A stretch of 64,000 bases of DNA from NCBI GenBank assembly GCA_015680685.1, contig MNCI01033658.1, positions 1 to 64,000 on the forward strand. The letters are read 5' to 3'. Of this stretch, positions 22,751 through 34,990 are shown piece by piece. Numbering within the stretch: the stretch's first letter is position 1; each line of letters begins with the position of its first letter. The DNA comes from Gnetum montanum (Eukaryota > Streptophyta > Gnetopsida > Gnetales > Gnetaceae). The translations under genes were made by a program, and so were the position numbers. Below the pieces are notes generated by a model. The model was not told where the DNA came from. It worked only from the letters and a program-made list of their open reading frames with translations, and made no database searches.

Positions 22751-24539
22751 CTTTGAGAACACAAAAATATAGTATAGCTCAAATGTTATGTTATTGGACT
22801 AACCGTAGTTGATATTTGCTAAAGTAATATGTTGTAAAAACCATAACATTAACATTGATTATCTTTCTTTGGTATATCATAGATGATGCTTTATAATTGA
22901 ATATTTTGTCAATGTTCTCATATGATGTGTTCCCATTTGACATCTCTTATGATTTACTATAGTTTTTTGTTTTTAAATATGATCTAATGCATATTAGTAA
23001 ATTTTATTCTTCTATTTTATTAGATAGTAAATGCTATCATGAGTGCAAGGGATGTTATTGTTATTATGGTAGTAGGTGGTGATAAGAGTTTTTACTATCG
23101 ACTTCCTACTCTACTCTGTCCTAGCACAAATCTTTTTGTGAGCCCAGTGCTCTCTCTAATTCAGGAATAGGTATATAAATATTCACATCTAGATGTTGCA
23201 AATCTTATTTTTCAAGAAAATGTAGGTGATGGGACTCATTGCTTTAGGAATTTTAGCAAGCATGTTAACTTCAACAACTTCAAAGAAAGATGAAAAAGCA
23301 ATCTACAGATCTCTCAAAAAAGGGGAAGGGGATCTCAAGATTCTATATGTAACACTAAAGAATATATCAAAGAGTAAGCAATTTATGTCAAAACTTAAGA
23401 AGTGTAATCATGTAGGATGGATATCTTTGATTGCAATTGATGTAGGCGCCTTTGAATTCATGATTGTTTCTATATTATTTATATCTTTTTTTTTAAATAA
23501 GCAATACTTCCAAGTTCCAATAGACATCATAAAAATAGTATGCACACAGGTTTTTTCTTGATAGAAATCATAAAAGCTTCAAATAATATATTTCTTATTT
23601 TCACGTGTATGTTACATTTAGCAAATTAACACATGTATTCCCATGCCTAAAGTGGACACTCTTTAAGTGTGGTCATGTAACACCCACACATGGAAACCTT
23701 AGATTATGATGGTATTATCCCTAGAATTGGCTAGTTGTTGGAGCAATAAATAACCATATGTAAAGTCAATTAATAATCATAGTGTAAGGAAGAAACAAAA
23801 ACTAAAATTAGTCAGAAAAGATGCTTGCTACATTCAACCATCATATAAAAAATGACAATACATATACATTATCACATCCATCTATGCAAAGCATACAAAA
23901 TAAGCTATTTGTCCAATGCCAAAGGATCCCAAGTACATGAGTGATAAGGTAAGTAGATACATTTGTACATTACATCATCCTATGGGTCTAGCACTAGGGC
24001 TGTTCATACAAAAACTAAAGAGTTTAAAACAATTGATAAAATTCCCTAAAGCTAAAGAGTTTGAAACAATTGAAACTAATGAAGTGCATTTGGAAGTTGA
24101 TTTATAGCATTAATAAAATATCTTTTCAAACTAAACAGAATTGATAAAAGATTAAAAAAAATTCCAAGAATGTTAAGAGAATCATATATACCAACATGCT
24201 TTGGAAATTAAATTTATTCAAATACAATGTCCTATGTCCTCTAAGGATAGTTCTTTTGCCCTCATGAAAATCATTTTTGTAAAATTTCCCTTAATGATTC
24301 TCCATGTACTATGCCTCCAAATAAAGTAACATGCTAAAATTCTATTTAATTTCTTTCAAGTTATTTTGAACTTGTTTTGCCAACAAAACATTTTCTGCAC
24401 TTTACATTGTTTCATTTGCTACAACTATTGCCCACAAGATGCTAAATTTACAAAGCTAACAAAAAGTGCACCACATTTTGAATTACAATAAAAGGAGGAA
24501 ACACATGCTTTAAAACAAAAATTTTACAAAATAAATTTT
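22751..24539. other. Spacer with an unrecognised short frame at 23229-23561
   Basis: The plus-strand frame from ATG 23229 is 110 codons: a lysine-rich first half and a hydrophobic stretch (AFEFMIVSILFISFF) in the second half. No family is recognised and no neighbour supports it. Another short frame at 23916-24107 is equally anonymous. Confidence 0.25.
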
Positions 24540-25500
24540 TTAATAAAATCTATTTTTTCTAAGATAACCCTAGTTTGTGGATTCAATAAGATACGGGAAA
24601 TGCTTTTTCTACAAACTGTCTAAAATCATTGAATTCCTTAATAAGAAAATCATATCCAAAGTAGAATTCTCCTATTTAATAAAATCACAGACCATTGCTA
24701 TTGACCCTAGTGTGAGGAAAAAATTTAGGAAATTGAGAATTGTGGTATGGTTGAACATACCCTTCCACTCATTTCTACTTCAATGTCTAAATTTTGATTC
24801 TTTGATATGAAATCCTATATTGCTGCCTTGGTAGCTTTGCTTTGCAACCTTTTGTAATGCTACTTCTCTAATGTCTACTATGAGGAAGTGAATGTGAAAA
24901 TGCTTAAGTAGAAATGAAAATTACAGCCAAGGCAATTCATTTTATTTTTTTTACCTTCTACCCCACAATGTGAGGTCCTACGATTCACATTTCTAAGAAA
25001 AGTGTGAGTTGCACATTAATATTCATCTTGCAGTTTACCTTGAAATATGTGTCTTGCATTATTTAATTGCTACTTGCAGTTTTATTAGTATGTTGTTAGA
25101 TGCATAAAAAATGTGAATACCAAAATTCTTAAAAATATGTGACTTGGAATTTGAACTTGGAAAGTGTCACTAGCATTGAGGTGCACTATGTTAGATTGGT
25201 TTCTGCAAAAAATTTAAGTGTAGATATATGCGCATCACATAAGCTCACACAATAAATTTGTCATGCTCGAGTGAGTCGCGTACAGAAATAAAATTAAATT
25301 GTGAAAAATACTACATGACACATGTTCTTGCATTTAATGTTAATGAAAATGTAAATGCATGCAAATCACATGTTCTCGTGTTTTAAAAAAATCGAAATCT
25401 TGCAAGTAGTAGCTATATGTAAGTTATTCAAAAAATACTGTGGGAACATGTGAATTGCATGTTCTCATAGTTAAAAAGTGATGTATTCTTGCTAGTACTA
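24540..25500 (+). repeat. Direct repeat R, copy 1 (with repeat C)
   Basis: The stretch with AAATTGAGAATTGTGGTATGG, TTTGATATGAAATCCTATATTG, GCAACCTTTTGTAATGCTACTTC and ATGTGAGGTCCTACGATTCAC matches 29800-30260 in the same order and orientation, with many substitutions. The two copies are about 5.1 kb apart and enclose the MULE gene and the minus-strand solo LTR. Confidence 0.6.
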
Positions 25501-26001
25501 AGAAAAAAAGTGAACATGATATACAAGGATCATTATCTAAATGTTAATTACATTTTAGGTAACACATGTCCAACACATAGTCTTGTGACACCCAATTAAT
25601 TAATATAAACCATAGTTTTATCCAATAGAATAGAGTGACAAACATGTTGTCAAGTAATAAAAAACAAGTACATAGTATTCTCCAATCATAGTTTTCTTTC
25701 CAAGGTTGTAAAAAAAAAATTTGACAAAAATGTTATCAAATGAGCTACTAGTTCATGGTAGACATGGGATTAGAGGACTATCCTTGATTCTCTTAGCCAT
25801 CTACACTCCATTATGTAAGCAAAATAAAATTGATTAAAATAAAAAGTACATGATGTAAAATAGTTTAATAACCATAGAAGAACAAAGAAATAGTATCCTC
25901 ACCCTTAGAAAAATTTTTCTTGCACAATTAGATTTCAAAAGCTTTTGGCAATACATTTATTAGGACTATTCCAACTAGAAAATCATTTTTTGCTTACCAA
26001 T

Positions 26002-27026
26002 TAATGAGTGGCGAGGTACCCCTACACTCAACCATACGAAATGAGCGTAGCACGGGTGATCCAGTTGAACTCCGTAGACTAAATGCCTACACGCCTCATG
26101 GAACAGTTGGGGTTAATCATTTGTTGTCTTCCCAGACTTACTTGTAGTTGTCAGGGTGTATGGTTAAGTAAGTTTGAGGTATATGATTTTTTTGATCTTT
26201 TATGGTTTTTCTCCTATGATAAAGAGGTGAAGGATTGAGAAACTAGCTAACTCTAACTAATGAACTAAGTCTAAATTACCTAGCATCAGCATCCGTTCCT
26301 ACTTACCGTACACACCCTGAACCAATGCAACTGCAGCTACCAAACGCTAATCGTTGCTGGGATCACCACGTGTAATGCATGTGCTCGCCCCGGTCGTACT
26401 GAGGCACCTAACTAGGAGGAAAGGGTTGAGAGAATCTATCTAGCCTACGTGCGATGAGCAGCCGATTCCTTGACTAACCGTACACATCTTCCATGCACAA
26501 CTACCACTGGGATTACCAAGCGTAGATCCTGGATATGCCACTGGGTTACTAAGTAGTCATACAAGATGCTCGTAATCAAGTCGTACTCATACTGCATGCG
26601 ATGAGCAGCCGATTCCTTAACTAACCATACACATCCTTAGATGCTTGTAATCAAGTCGTACTCATACCGCATTCTAGGAAAACAATAAATGGTAATTAAA
26701 TAAAATCCTATTCCATGCACTACAAGGTTTATCCAATCAAGTTCATCTTTATTACTGTACACAACTTGTGTTCAGGTACAATGTTGCTCGAATAAAGATC
26801 CGTTCACTCTAGGACTCCTACTGTGGGCACATGGAAAATAATCTATCTCTGGAGTGATCAAATTGCTAGAGTTTCCCTACTTCTAGACCAGGATGAGAAA
26901 TAAGGGGAGTGCTACCTCTTATTTATAGATTTGGTGGTGGACTGTGATATCGCATACGCGATATCGCAGGGGACGACGTGATATCGCGTACGCGATATCG
27001 CGGCTCGTGCAAATCGCGTCTCATCA
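26002..27026 (-). mobile_element. Solo LTR, family 1, minus strand
   Basis: The plus strand starts TAATGAGTGGCGAGG (a one-base change from TGATGAG) and ends CGCGTCTCATCA, the mirror of the 3864-4721 copy. Both sides carry CCAAT (25997-26001 and 27027-27031), a perfect 5-bp target duplication. On the minus strand the TATA box (26927-26916) and AATAAA (26753-26748) are in place. Upstream of the TATA box a perfect 20-bp palindrome spans 26980-26999, with a second near-palindrome 36 bp away. The region GATGAGCAGCCGATTCCTT is duplicated near 26455 and 26603. Confidence 0.92.
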
Positions 27027-27031
27027 CCAAT

Positions 27032-29000
27032 CCATCTGTGTTACATGAAAATATGAACTTTGATTCCAAAAATTCCACATGTTTTTCTATTTCTAAAATA
27101 CTATCCTTGTCTATAGGCAACCTCTTTGTGAATTTTGTCAATCTATTTTTGAGCTCAAGAATTTTTTTCTCCCACCTTGCATCTACTTTATCTTTTTCCA
27201 CCTCCATATGTTGATCTATATTCTCCTCCATGTCCAACTCATTTTTTACAGACCTCCAACTAGTTGATCATAATGTCTCTAGTGCCATTCCAAGTTTTGA
27301 AGAATATTGTTGGCTAGGAAACTAAAGTGGTTGGAATGAATTTAATTCCACAGGAACATGTGAATTGTACAACTCAACTTCAAAGAATAACTTTAATGCA
27401 TTTGTGAAACACTTGATCCTAATAAGAACTTTCATTGAGTGCTTGCAAGAATGGCCTAGGCAAGACCATTTACACTCATAGGATATACTAAAAGAAAAAA
27501 CCTTTAAAATCCTATAGCAATTATTTGGCATCAAACTATTCTAACTTCACACAACATATCCTTCTTCCTTTTCCATGACTTGGACATAGTTGACATCAAA
27601 TATTTGTAAATCCTTTTCCGAAGACTTCTTATTGAAATCTATGTATTTCCTATTTATGAAATATCCCATAGCTTTAATTCTTGAATTATGTCAATAATAT
27701 AGATGTACCTTTGTCAAGCTCCATATAAGCCAATCAATCATTTGGTATTTCCTGTTTCTTATATCTCTTAAAAATTTACCCTTTAAAAATCTATGGTATG
27801 ACTTGATAGCATTATTTGTATGTTTTTGTGCATGAGGAACATCATAGAATTCTTTTTTCCACATCTTTGGAAACATGAGGTTAAAGACAAAAATAAGCAA
27901 TGAACAAGTAGACAAATAGTATATGAGTGTGAATATGAACTTTTATGAAATGATACCAAGGAATCAAAACTCACTAAATTTGTTTTCATTTAACGACTAT
28001 TATTTTAAGTATTTAATGAATTTTGAGTTCTCTTGAAACTTGTCAATAAATTTGTCACATCTATAATAGTTTTGCATTCATTCATAATATGATTAAGATG
28101 ATCACCCATTGCTTTTCTTTGATTGGAATCTCTAACTTTGATTGCCAAGTTCTTTTTCTGTGTCCTCCAAGCATGCCAAATGCATAAAAAAATTTTGTTG
28201 CTAAAAATAAACCTATTAAATTATCAAATTTTAGCATTTCTTAAGATATCTCAAACCAAAGTATCATGATTTCAAGTATGTTTTTGAATGCCTTAAAAGT
28301 TACCTCACTACATTCATATCTTCCTTTAAGTCATGTAGCATGAAGACATTTATCGTCCAATTAGGGTCCTTAGCCTTGCCTCTACGATGGAGCTCTGAAA
28401 GCCAATCTCTTATATTAGTTTTAGTGCACCTTGAGGATATCACCCATGCAATTGAAAGCCCATTATAATATGAATCAAAAGCCATCATGGTATGAAGATT
28501 GAATTGCAAAGAGAACCACATGTTTGTAATTAGTCACTAATTCTACTATCATACCAAATATTTTTGAAATGGAAGAATAGCACCCATTATTGAAAATTAC
28601 ACCATATTTGTCAGTGTTGAAAGTGGAATCCATTACAAGGATACTACATTGAGATAGAGCTATCATCTTTTTGAGCATCTAAGGTGATTGTAGGAAAATG
28701 ATTAATGAGACAGCTTATTCTTAGTTCTCTTCTTGGTAGTAAAAGAAAAATCACTAGTCGTTTGGTACCAAAGCTAGGTATTGATTTTACCATGCTTACT
28801 TTTCTTGTAATTAGGGGTTACATTTTTGAAAATGTTGTAGATGTCTTTCTTAACAAGAAAAATATCCCTCTTTCTGGATAGCTTGAACTTTTGTCCACTC
28901 TTAAAAGATCTTTTATATACCTATCACAAATGAGGTCTATTAGTAATCCTTCTTTCAATAAACACACTATCTTTTGATGCACCTCACTAAAAATGTTTAT
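27032..29000 (-). pseudogene. MULE transposase with SWIM zinc finger, decayed
   Basis: This is the remnant of a Mutator-like (MULE/FAR1-type) transposase. In order on the minus strand: KKDIYNIFKNVTPNYKKS near 28860, a FFYQEEN-type segment, VMDSTFNTDKYG with the first catalytic Asp (about 28636), then after a frameshift HTMMAFDSYYNGLSIAWVIS and VFMLHDLKEDM with the probable second Asp (28521-28300). NNAIKSYHRFLKGKFLRD and WLIWSLTKV (27840-27700) follow, then a SWIM-type finger ECKWSCLGHSCKH (27477-27439), and finally a charged coiled-coil-like tail (27237-27032). The first SWIM Cys is Tyr. Frameshifts and stops rule out activity. The solo LTR at 26002-27026 is inserted at its 3' end. It lies between the inverted satellite arrays. 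Confidence 0.75.
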
Positions 29001-29659
29001 GGATTATGAGTTTCTTTTATCTATCATGGAACTAAGCAAGCCATTCATTTCTTTATATATGATACATGCAATATGATCAACTCCTTTCATATAGCAAACT
29101 ATGAAATGACATTGACAACTAGTCTTTCTTCTAGTCTTATTTCTTTTTCTACCTTTCCTGGTTGATATTCTTGTAGTAACATTTGATTCATACTAGAAAT
29201 GATAACTAATAAAAAAAACCATATTCAAACAAGGGTCATAGTCTTCTAAAATGAACATCTTTGTATTATAAGACATTAGTACTTAAATACAAAATAGTGC
29301 TAAGTAACTTACATTATGTAAATAGTGTAATGGTTTGCTCAAAAGCAAGTCTCCTTTGTCCATTTCTATTGTTTTTCATTCTATAGAAAAGTTCTCAAGG
29401 AAAGATTTTATTCTTTTGCTCGTCCTCAATAAAATCATCTACTCTATCTCTATATATCCAAGCAAATGCATCATTATAGAAATAAGACCATTGAATATCA
29501 TCTTTTGAAAAATGCCCTACTAGGGGTTTTGTATTTCTTGTTACCATGTAGTTTCCTAGAAACAATCATGCTCTCGTCTTCCTTGCATTCTTCAAATGTT
29601 TATTTTTAAGGAGGCAGTGCAGTGTTTTTTATAGTGCACTCCTTCTACCTAGGGACAAT
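29001..29659. other. Upstream part of the MULE remnant or spacer
   Basis: Minus-strand text here may hold the decayed N-terminal region of the MULE protein, but no motif could be fixed. No other gene was seen. Confidence 0.3.
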
Positions 29660-30400
29660 GCCAAGCGTAAAAATACAAATTTTTATAATTCCTAGAATGT
29701 AGAACTAGATTCTACGAAAAATCAATTATGTAATTTTGGGAATTATAGCACCCTATCCCAACATTAGCTTCAATAATTAATAAAAAGAAATTCAACCAAA
29801 GTAAGTACAAGAATATATGAAAATAAAATTCTCCAATTTAATCAAATCATAGACTATCAAATCTAACCCTAGCACAAGAAAAAAAATCTAGAATTATGAT
29901 GTGGTTTAACTTACCCTCACAATCATTGTTGTTTCAATATTTGAAATTTAATGCTTTGAAATGAAATCCTCTATCACTACCTTTGTAGCCTTGCTCTTTA
30001 GCCTTCTACAACCCTGCTTCTTGCCTAATGTCTACTACACACAAGTGAAGGTGAAATTGAAAGTAAAAGTGATAATAACAATCAAGCCGATTCATTTTAT
30101 TTTTTTACATTTACCCTATGATGTGAGGTTCCATGGCTTAAATTTTACATAATTATGTAAGTCATACTTTAAATGTCTTCTTGTAATTGAATTAAAATAA
30201 TGCATCTAACATTTTTTAGTTACTATGTGCAATTTTCCTTGTATGTTTTGAGGACTTGTAAGGAGCACTCTCTTGCATTCTGAAAAGTGTGAGCTATTGC
30301 GAGTAGTAGTCACATGTAATTTTAGAAGAAATAAATGAACTATGATACCTTGTGAGCATGAATACCTTGCAGTATCCATAGCATTTGACAAAACCCCTAA
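29660..30400 (+). repeat. Direct repeat R, copy 2
   Basis: Matches 24540-25150: ATTATGATGTGGTTTAACTT, TTTGAAATGAAATCCTCTAT, CCTTCTACAACCCTGCTTC, GCCTAATGTCTACTA and ATGTGAGGTTCCATGG follow in the same order. Noncoding. Confidence 0.6.
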
Positions 30401-31039
30401 CATATATAAGCAACACCTAAATATGACACCTAGGGCAAAATAACCTCTTGGGATTCAAACACTTCTATTGGAAATTTAGTAGTTAGTCATTGGATTATAG
30501 TTAACTATAATGAGTATTGGGTGATAGTTAACTATAATGAGTTGGACATCTTAGTATGACATTAGGAATCATAAAAGTTTTTATGTTGATAGATTGAAAT
30601 AACTAATCTAATGGGAGAAGCTCTAGCCTCATGTTACTTATCATCTATTGCAACAAGCTTAAGAGATATGGTTATTTGTTGGAAGAGTACCAACTCTTTC
30701 TTGCATGTATTTCATATAGGTACAGTAGGTTATATAAAAACTAGAAGTTAAGGAAAATAATGATGTTAAAAAATAATGAAATCATATAATAGCCAAGACT
30801 AGAAATTACCACCCAAGGCACAAGAATCTCTTAGGATACCATGACTTGTGTTGTAAGCTTAGTATTTAATTGGAAAAGTTATGAATAGTTATTAGCTGAA
30901 GGTTAAGTATGATAACTAGGAAACATAAGAAGGATAATAGGAATCATAAAATTTTTCATGTTTATTGTTAGATAGAATAAGTGATTATCATTTATGATTT
31001 AATGTTAGATGTTGATTTAAACATTGTGTTACATTGGGC

Positions 31040-31170
31040 TTGAACCATAGCATTGATTCAGGGTTCAGGGTTTAGGGTTATGGAACCATAGCATTACTTT
31101 AGGATCCAGGGTTTAGGATTTATGGTTAAGAAAATGACTAGGGTTTAGGGTTAAAGGTTAAGAAAGTTAG
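31040..31170 (+). repeat. Degenerate telomere-like (TTTAGGG) cluster
   Basis: Several GGGTTTAGGGTT blocks (near 31066, 31108 and 31141) lie immediately left of array B, separated by a duplicated GGAACCATAGCATT segment. They abut the satellite edge. Confidence 0.55.
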
Positions 31171-34100
31171 AATATCCTTTCAAATAATCCTCTTCCATTT
31201 GATAGCCTAAAATTCCAAGCAATTGTTCCTTATCAAAATGTCTCAATACATATGGTTAGGACTATAGGAGGGTGCTAGTCGCATTGCCTTGCAGTTTAGC
31301 TAAAATTTGAAATTGGATAACCCATTGCCTTTGAAAGCTATGATCTCCAAGAAATTATTCACAACTAGAATGTATAAATGCCCTCAAGTTGATCTTGAGC
31401 CTTTTAGATGACCATCCTGCTTTTGATAGCATCCAATTACAAGAAATTGTTCCCTTCTAGAAGGTATGAGTGTTGTCTAGTAGGGATTGTAGAAGGGTGC
31501 TAGTTGCACTACCTTGTAGTTTAGCTAGAATTTGCAATCAGATAATCCGTTTCCTTTAGGAAGCCATGATTTCTAAGAAATTATTCACAAATAAAAGGTC
31601 TTAATGCCTTTTGATTAATCTTGAGCCTTTCGGATGGCCACCCTCCTTCTAGTAGCATCAAATTACAAGTTATTGTTCCCTTCTAGAAGGCTCGACTACC
31701 TTTCGGTTGGGACTATGGGAGGGATCTAGTTGCATCCACTCATAGGTCTACTAGAATTTTCACCCAAATAGATCTCTACCTTCTAGATGATAGGATATTA
31801 AAGCAATTAAACCCATTTGGAAGGTATGAGTGCCTTCCAATAGGACTTGTGAGAGGGTGCTAGTCGTACAACCTCTCACTTCAGCTAGAATTTACAACCA
31901 AATGACCCTTTACCATCTAGAAGCTATGATCTCCAAGTAATTATTTACAACTAGAAGGTATTAATGATTTATAGTTGATCTTAAACCTTCCAGATGGCTA
32001 TCATCCTTTTGGTAGGATCAAATTACAAGCAATTGTTCCCTACTAGAAAGCTCAGCTACCTTCTGGTTGGGATTGTGAGAGGGTGCTAGTCGCACCCACT
32101 CATAGATCTATTAGAGTTTGTATCTAGATGGCTCTTTGCCTTATGGTAGCTAGGATCTTAAGACAATTGGACACTTATGAAAGATTTGAGTGCCTTTTAG
32201 TAGGGACTATGGGAGGATGCTAGTTGCAAGACCTTGCACTTTAGCTAGAATTTGCAACTAGATGATGCTCTATCATTCGGAAGCCACTATCTCCAAGAAA
32301 TTATTTACAACTAGTAGGTATTTATGCCTTCTAGTTGATCTTGATCCTTTTGGATGATCATACTTCTTCCGGTAGCATCAAATTTGAAGCAATTGTTACC
32401 TTGTGGAAGGCTTGACTAACTTTGGATTGGAATTGTGAGAGGGTGCTAGTTGCATCAACTTGTAGCTTTGCTAGAATTTGCATCTAGATGGATCTCTAAA
32501 AATTGGAAGCTAGGATATTGGACTAATTAAACCCCTCTAGAAGATCTAGGTGCCTTCCAGTAGGAACTATGGATAGATGCTAATCTCATGACCTTGCACT
32601 TTAGCTCGAATTTGCAATCGGATGGTCCTCTACCATCTAGAAGCCATGATCTTCAAGAAGTTATTTGCAACTAGAAGGTCTTAATACATTTTAGTTGATC
32701 TTGAGCCTTTTGCATGGTCATCCTCCTTCTAGTAGCATCAAATTACAAGTAATTGTTCCTTATTGAAAGGCTCAATTGCCTTCCAATTGGGACTATGGGA
32801 GGGTGCTACTCGCACCCACTTGTAGCTATGCTAGAATTTGCATCTAAATGACTCTCTACCTTCTAGTAGCCAAGATCTTGGAGTAATTGAACCCTTTCAA
32901 AAGGTTTGAGTGCCTTCCAATAGGGACTGTAGGAGGATGCTAGTTGCATGACCTTGCACTTTAGCTAGAATTTGCAACCAGATGACCCTATGCCATCCAA
33001 AAGACATGATATTCATGAAATTATTTGCAACTAGCAGGTCTTAATGCATTCTAGTTGATCTTAACCCTTCTATATGATCATCCTCCTTTTGGTAGTGTCA
33101 AATTACAAGCAATTCTTACCTTTTGGAAGGCTTGGTTACCTTCTAGCTGGGACTATAGGAAGGTGCTAGTCGTACCCACTTATAACTTTTCTAGAATTTG
33201 CATCTAGATGGCACTTTACCTTATAGAATCTAGGATCTTATAGCAATTGAATCCTTTCGAAAGGTCTGAGTTCCTTTCGGTAGGGGATTGTGGGAGGGTG
33301 CTAGTCGCATGGCCTTGCACTTTAGCTAGAATTTTTAATTAAATGATCCTCTACCATTTTTATGCCATGATCTTGAAGAAATTATTCACAATTAGAAGAT
33401 ATTAATTCCTTTTTATTGATATTGAGCCTTTCAGATGATCATCTTCCTTTTGGTAGCATTAAATTAGAAGCAACTGTTACCTTCCGGAAGGTCTAGCTAC
33501 CTTCTAGTTGGGATTGTGGATAGGTCCTAGTCACACCCACTCATAGCTCTACTAGAATTTGCATATAGATGGATTTATACCTTTTAGAAGCTAGGATCTT
33601 GAAGAAATTGAACCCTTTTGAAAGGTTTGAGCTCCTTCTAGTAGGGATTGTAGGGGGGTGTTAGTTGCATGTTCTTGCACTTCAGCCCAAATTTGCAACC
33701 AGATGATCCTTTGCTCTTTGGAAGCCATGATCTCCAAGAAATTATTCATAATTAGAATTTATTAATGCCTTTTGGTTGATCTTGAGCCTTTTGGATTACC
33801 ATTTTCCTTCTGATAGCATCAAATTACAAGCAATAGTTACCTGCTAGAAGGCATGGCTACCTTTCGGTTGGGATTGCAGGTGGATGCTAGTATTATCCAC
33901 TCATAACTCTACTAGAATCTACATCCAGATGGTTCTATGCCTTCTAATAGTTAGGATATTGGAGAAATTAAACCATTCTAGAAGGTCTAAGTACCTTCTG
34001 GTAGGGACTGTGGGAGGGTGCTAGTCACATGGCCTTGCACTTCAACTAGAATTTGTAACTGGATGATCCTTTGCCATCCAAAAGTCATGATCTCCAAGAA

Positions 34101-34990
34101 ATTATTTGCAACTAGAAGGTCTTAATGCATTTTGATTGATCTTGAGCCTTCTATATGACCATCTTCCTTTTTGTAGCATCAAATTACAAGTAATTATTAC
34201 CTTATGAAAGACCTAGCTACCTTCTAGTTGGGATTACAAGTGGGTGCTAGGTGCACCCACTCACAACTCTACTAAAATTTACATCTAGATGGTTCTCTAC
34301 CTTTCAATAGCTAGGATCTTGGAGCAAATGAACCCTTTCAAAAGGTCTAAGTGCCTTCTAGTAGGGACTATGGGAGGATGTTGGTCGTACGACCTTGTAC
34401 TTCAATTAGAATTTGCAACTAGATGATCCTCTACCATTCAGAAGCTATGATCTTAAAGAAATTATTCAAAACTAGAAGGTCTTAATGCCATCTAGTTAAT
34501 CTTGAGCCTTCTAAATCACCATCTTCCTTCAAATAGCATCAAATTATAGGCAATTGTTACCTTCTAGAGGGCTCAGCTACCTTCCGGTTCGGATTGGTGG
34601 TGGATGCTAGTTGCATCCACTTATAGCTTTACTAGAATTTGCATCTAGATAGCTCTCTACCTTTCAAAAGCTAGAATCTTATATTAGGTTAATCATTATA
34701 GAAGGTCTACATGCCTTCCAGTAGGAATTGTAAGAGGGTGCTAGTCGCATGACCTTGCACTTTAGCTAGAATTTGCAATTGAATGACCTTTTGCCCTCTA
34801 GAAGCCATGATCTCCAAGAAATTATTCATAACTAGATGGTCTTAATGCCTTCTAGTTGATCTTAAGCCTTTTAGATGACCATCCTCCTTCTGGTATCATC
34901 AAATTATAAGAAATTGTTCCTTTTTGGTAAGTCTAAGTATCTTCTAGTTAGGACTGCAGGAGGGTGCTAGGTGCACTCCTTTGCAGTTTC
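31160..34990 (-). repeat. Satellite array B: two ~225-bp units, then nine 360-bp dimers
   Basis: The marker GTAGCATCAAATTACAAG (or variant) starts near 31202, 31426 and 31652 (about 225-bp steps), then at 32012, 32372, 32732, 33092, 33453, 33813, 34173, 34533 and 34893, an almost invariant 360-bp step. Each 360-bp unit is a dimer: an alpha part (about 215 bp, with GAAGCCATGATCTCCAAGAAATTATT and the marker) and a related shorter beta part (about 145 bp, with CCCACTCATAGCTCTACTAGAATTTG), each ending in GGGAGGGTGCTAGTCGCA. Alpha is the reverse complement of the array A unit. Individual units differ by many substitutions while the period hardly changes. Confidence 0.93.

Noticed and set aside
26923-27237. 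104-codon minus-strand frame crossing 27026
   Set aside because: A chimera of the MULE tail and the inserted solo LTR; only the part right of 27031 belongs to the transposon protein.
16845-34990. CRISPR-like regular repeats
   Set aside because: Units are 195-360 bp with continuous homology, no short repeat/unique spacer pattern, in plant-type DNA.
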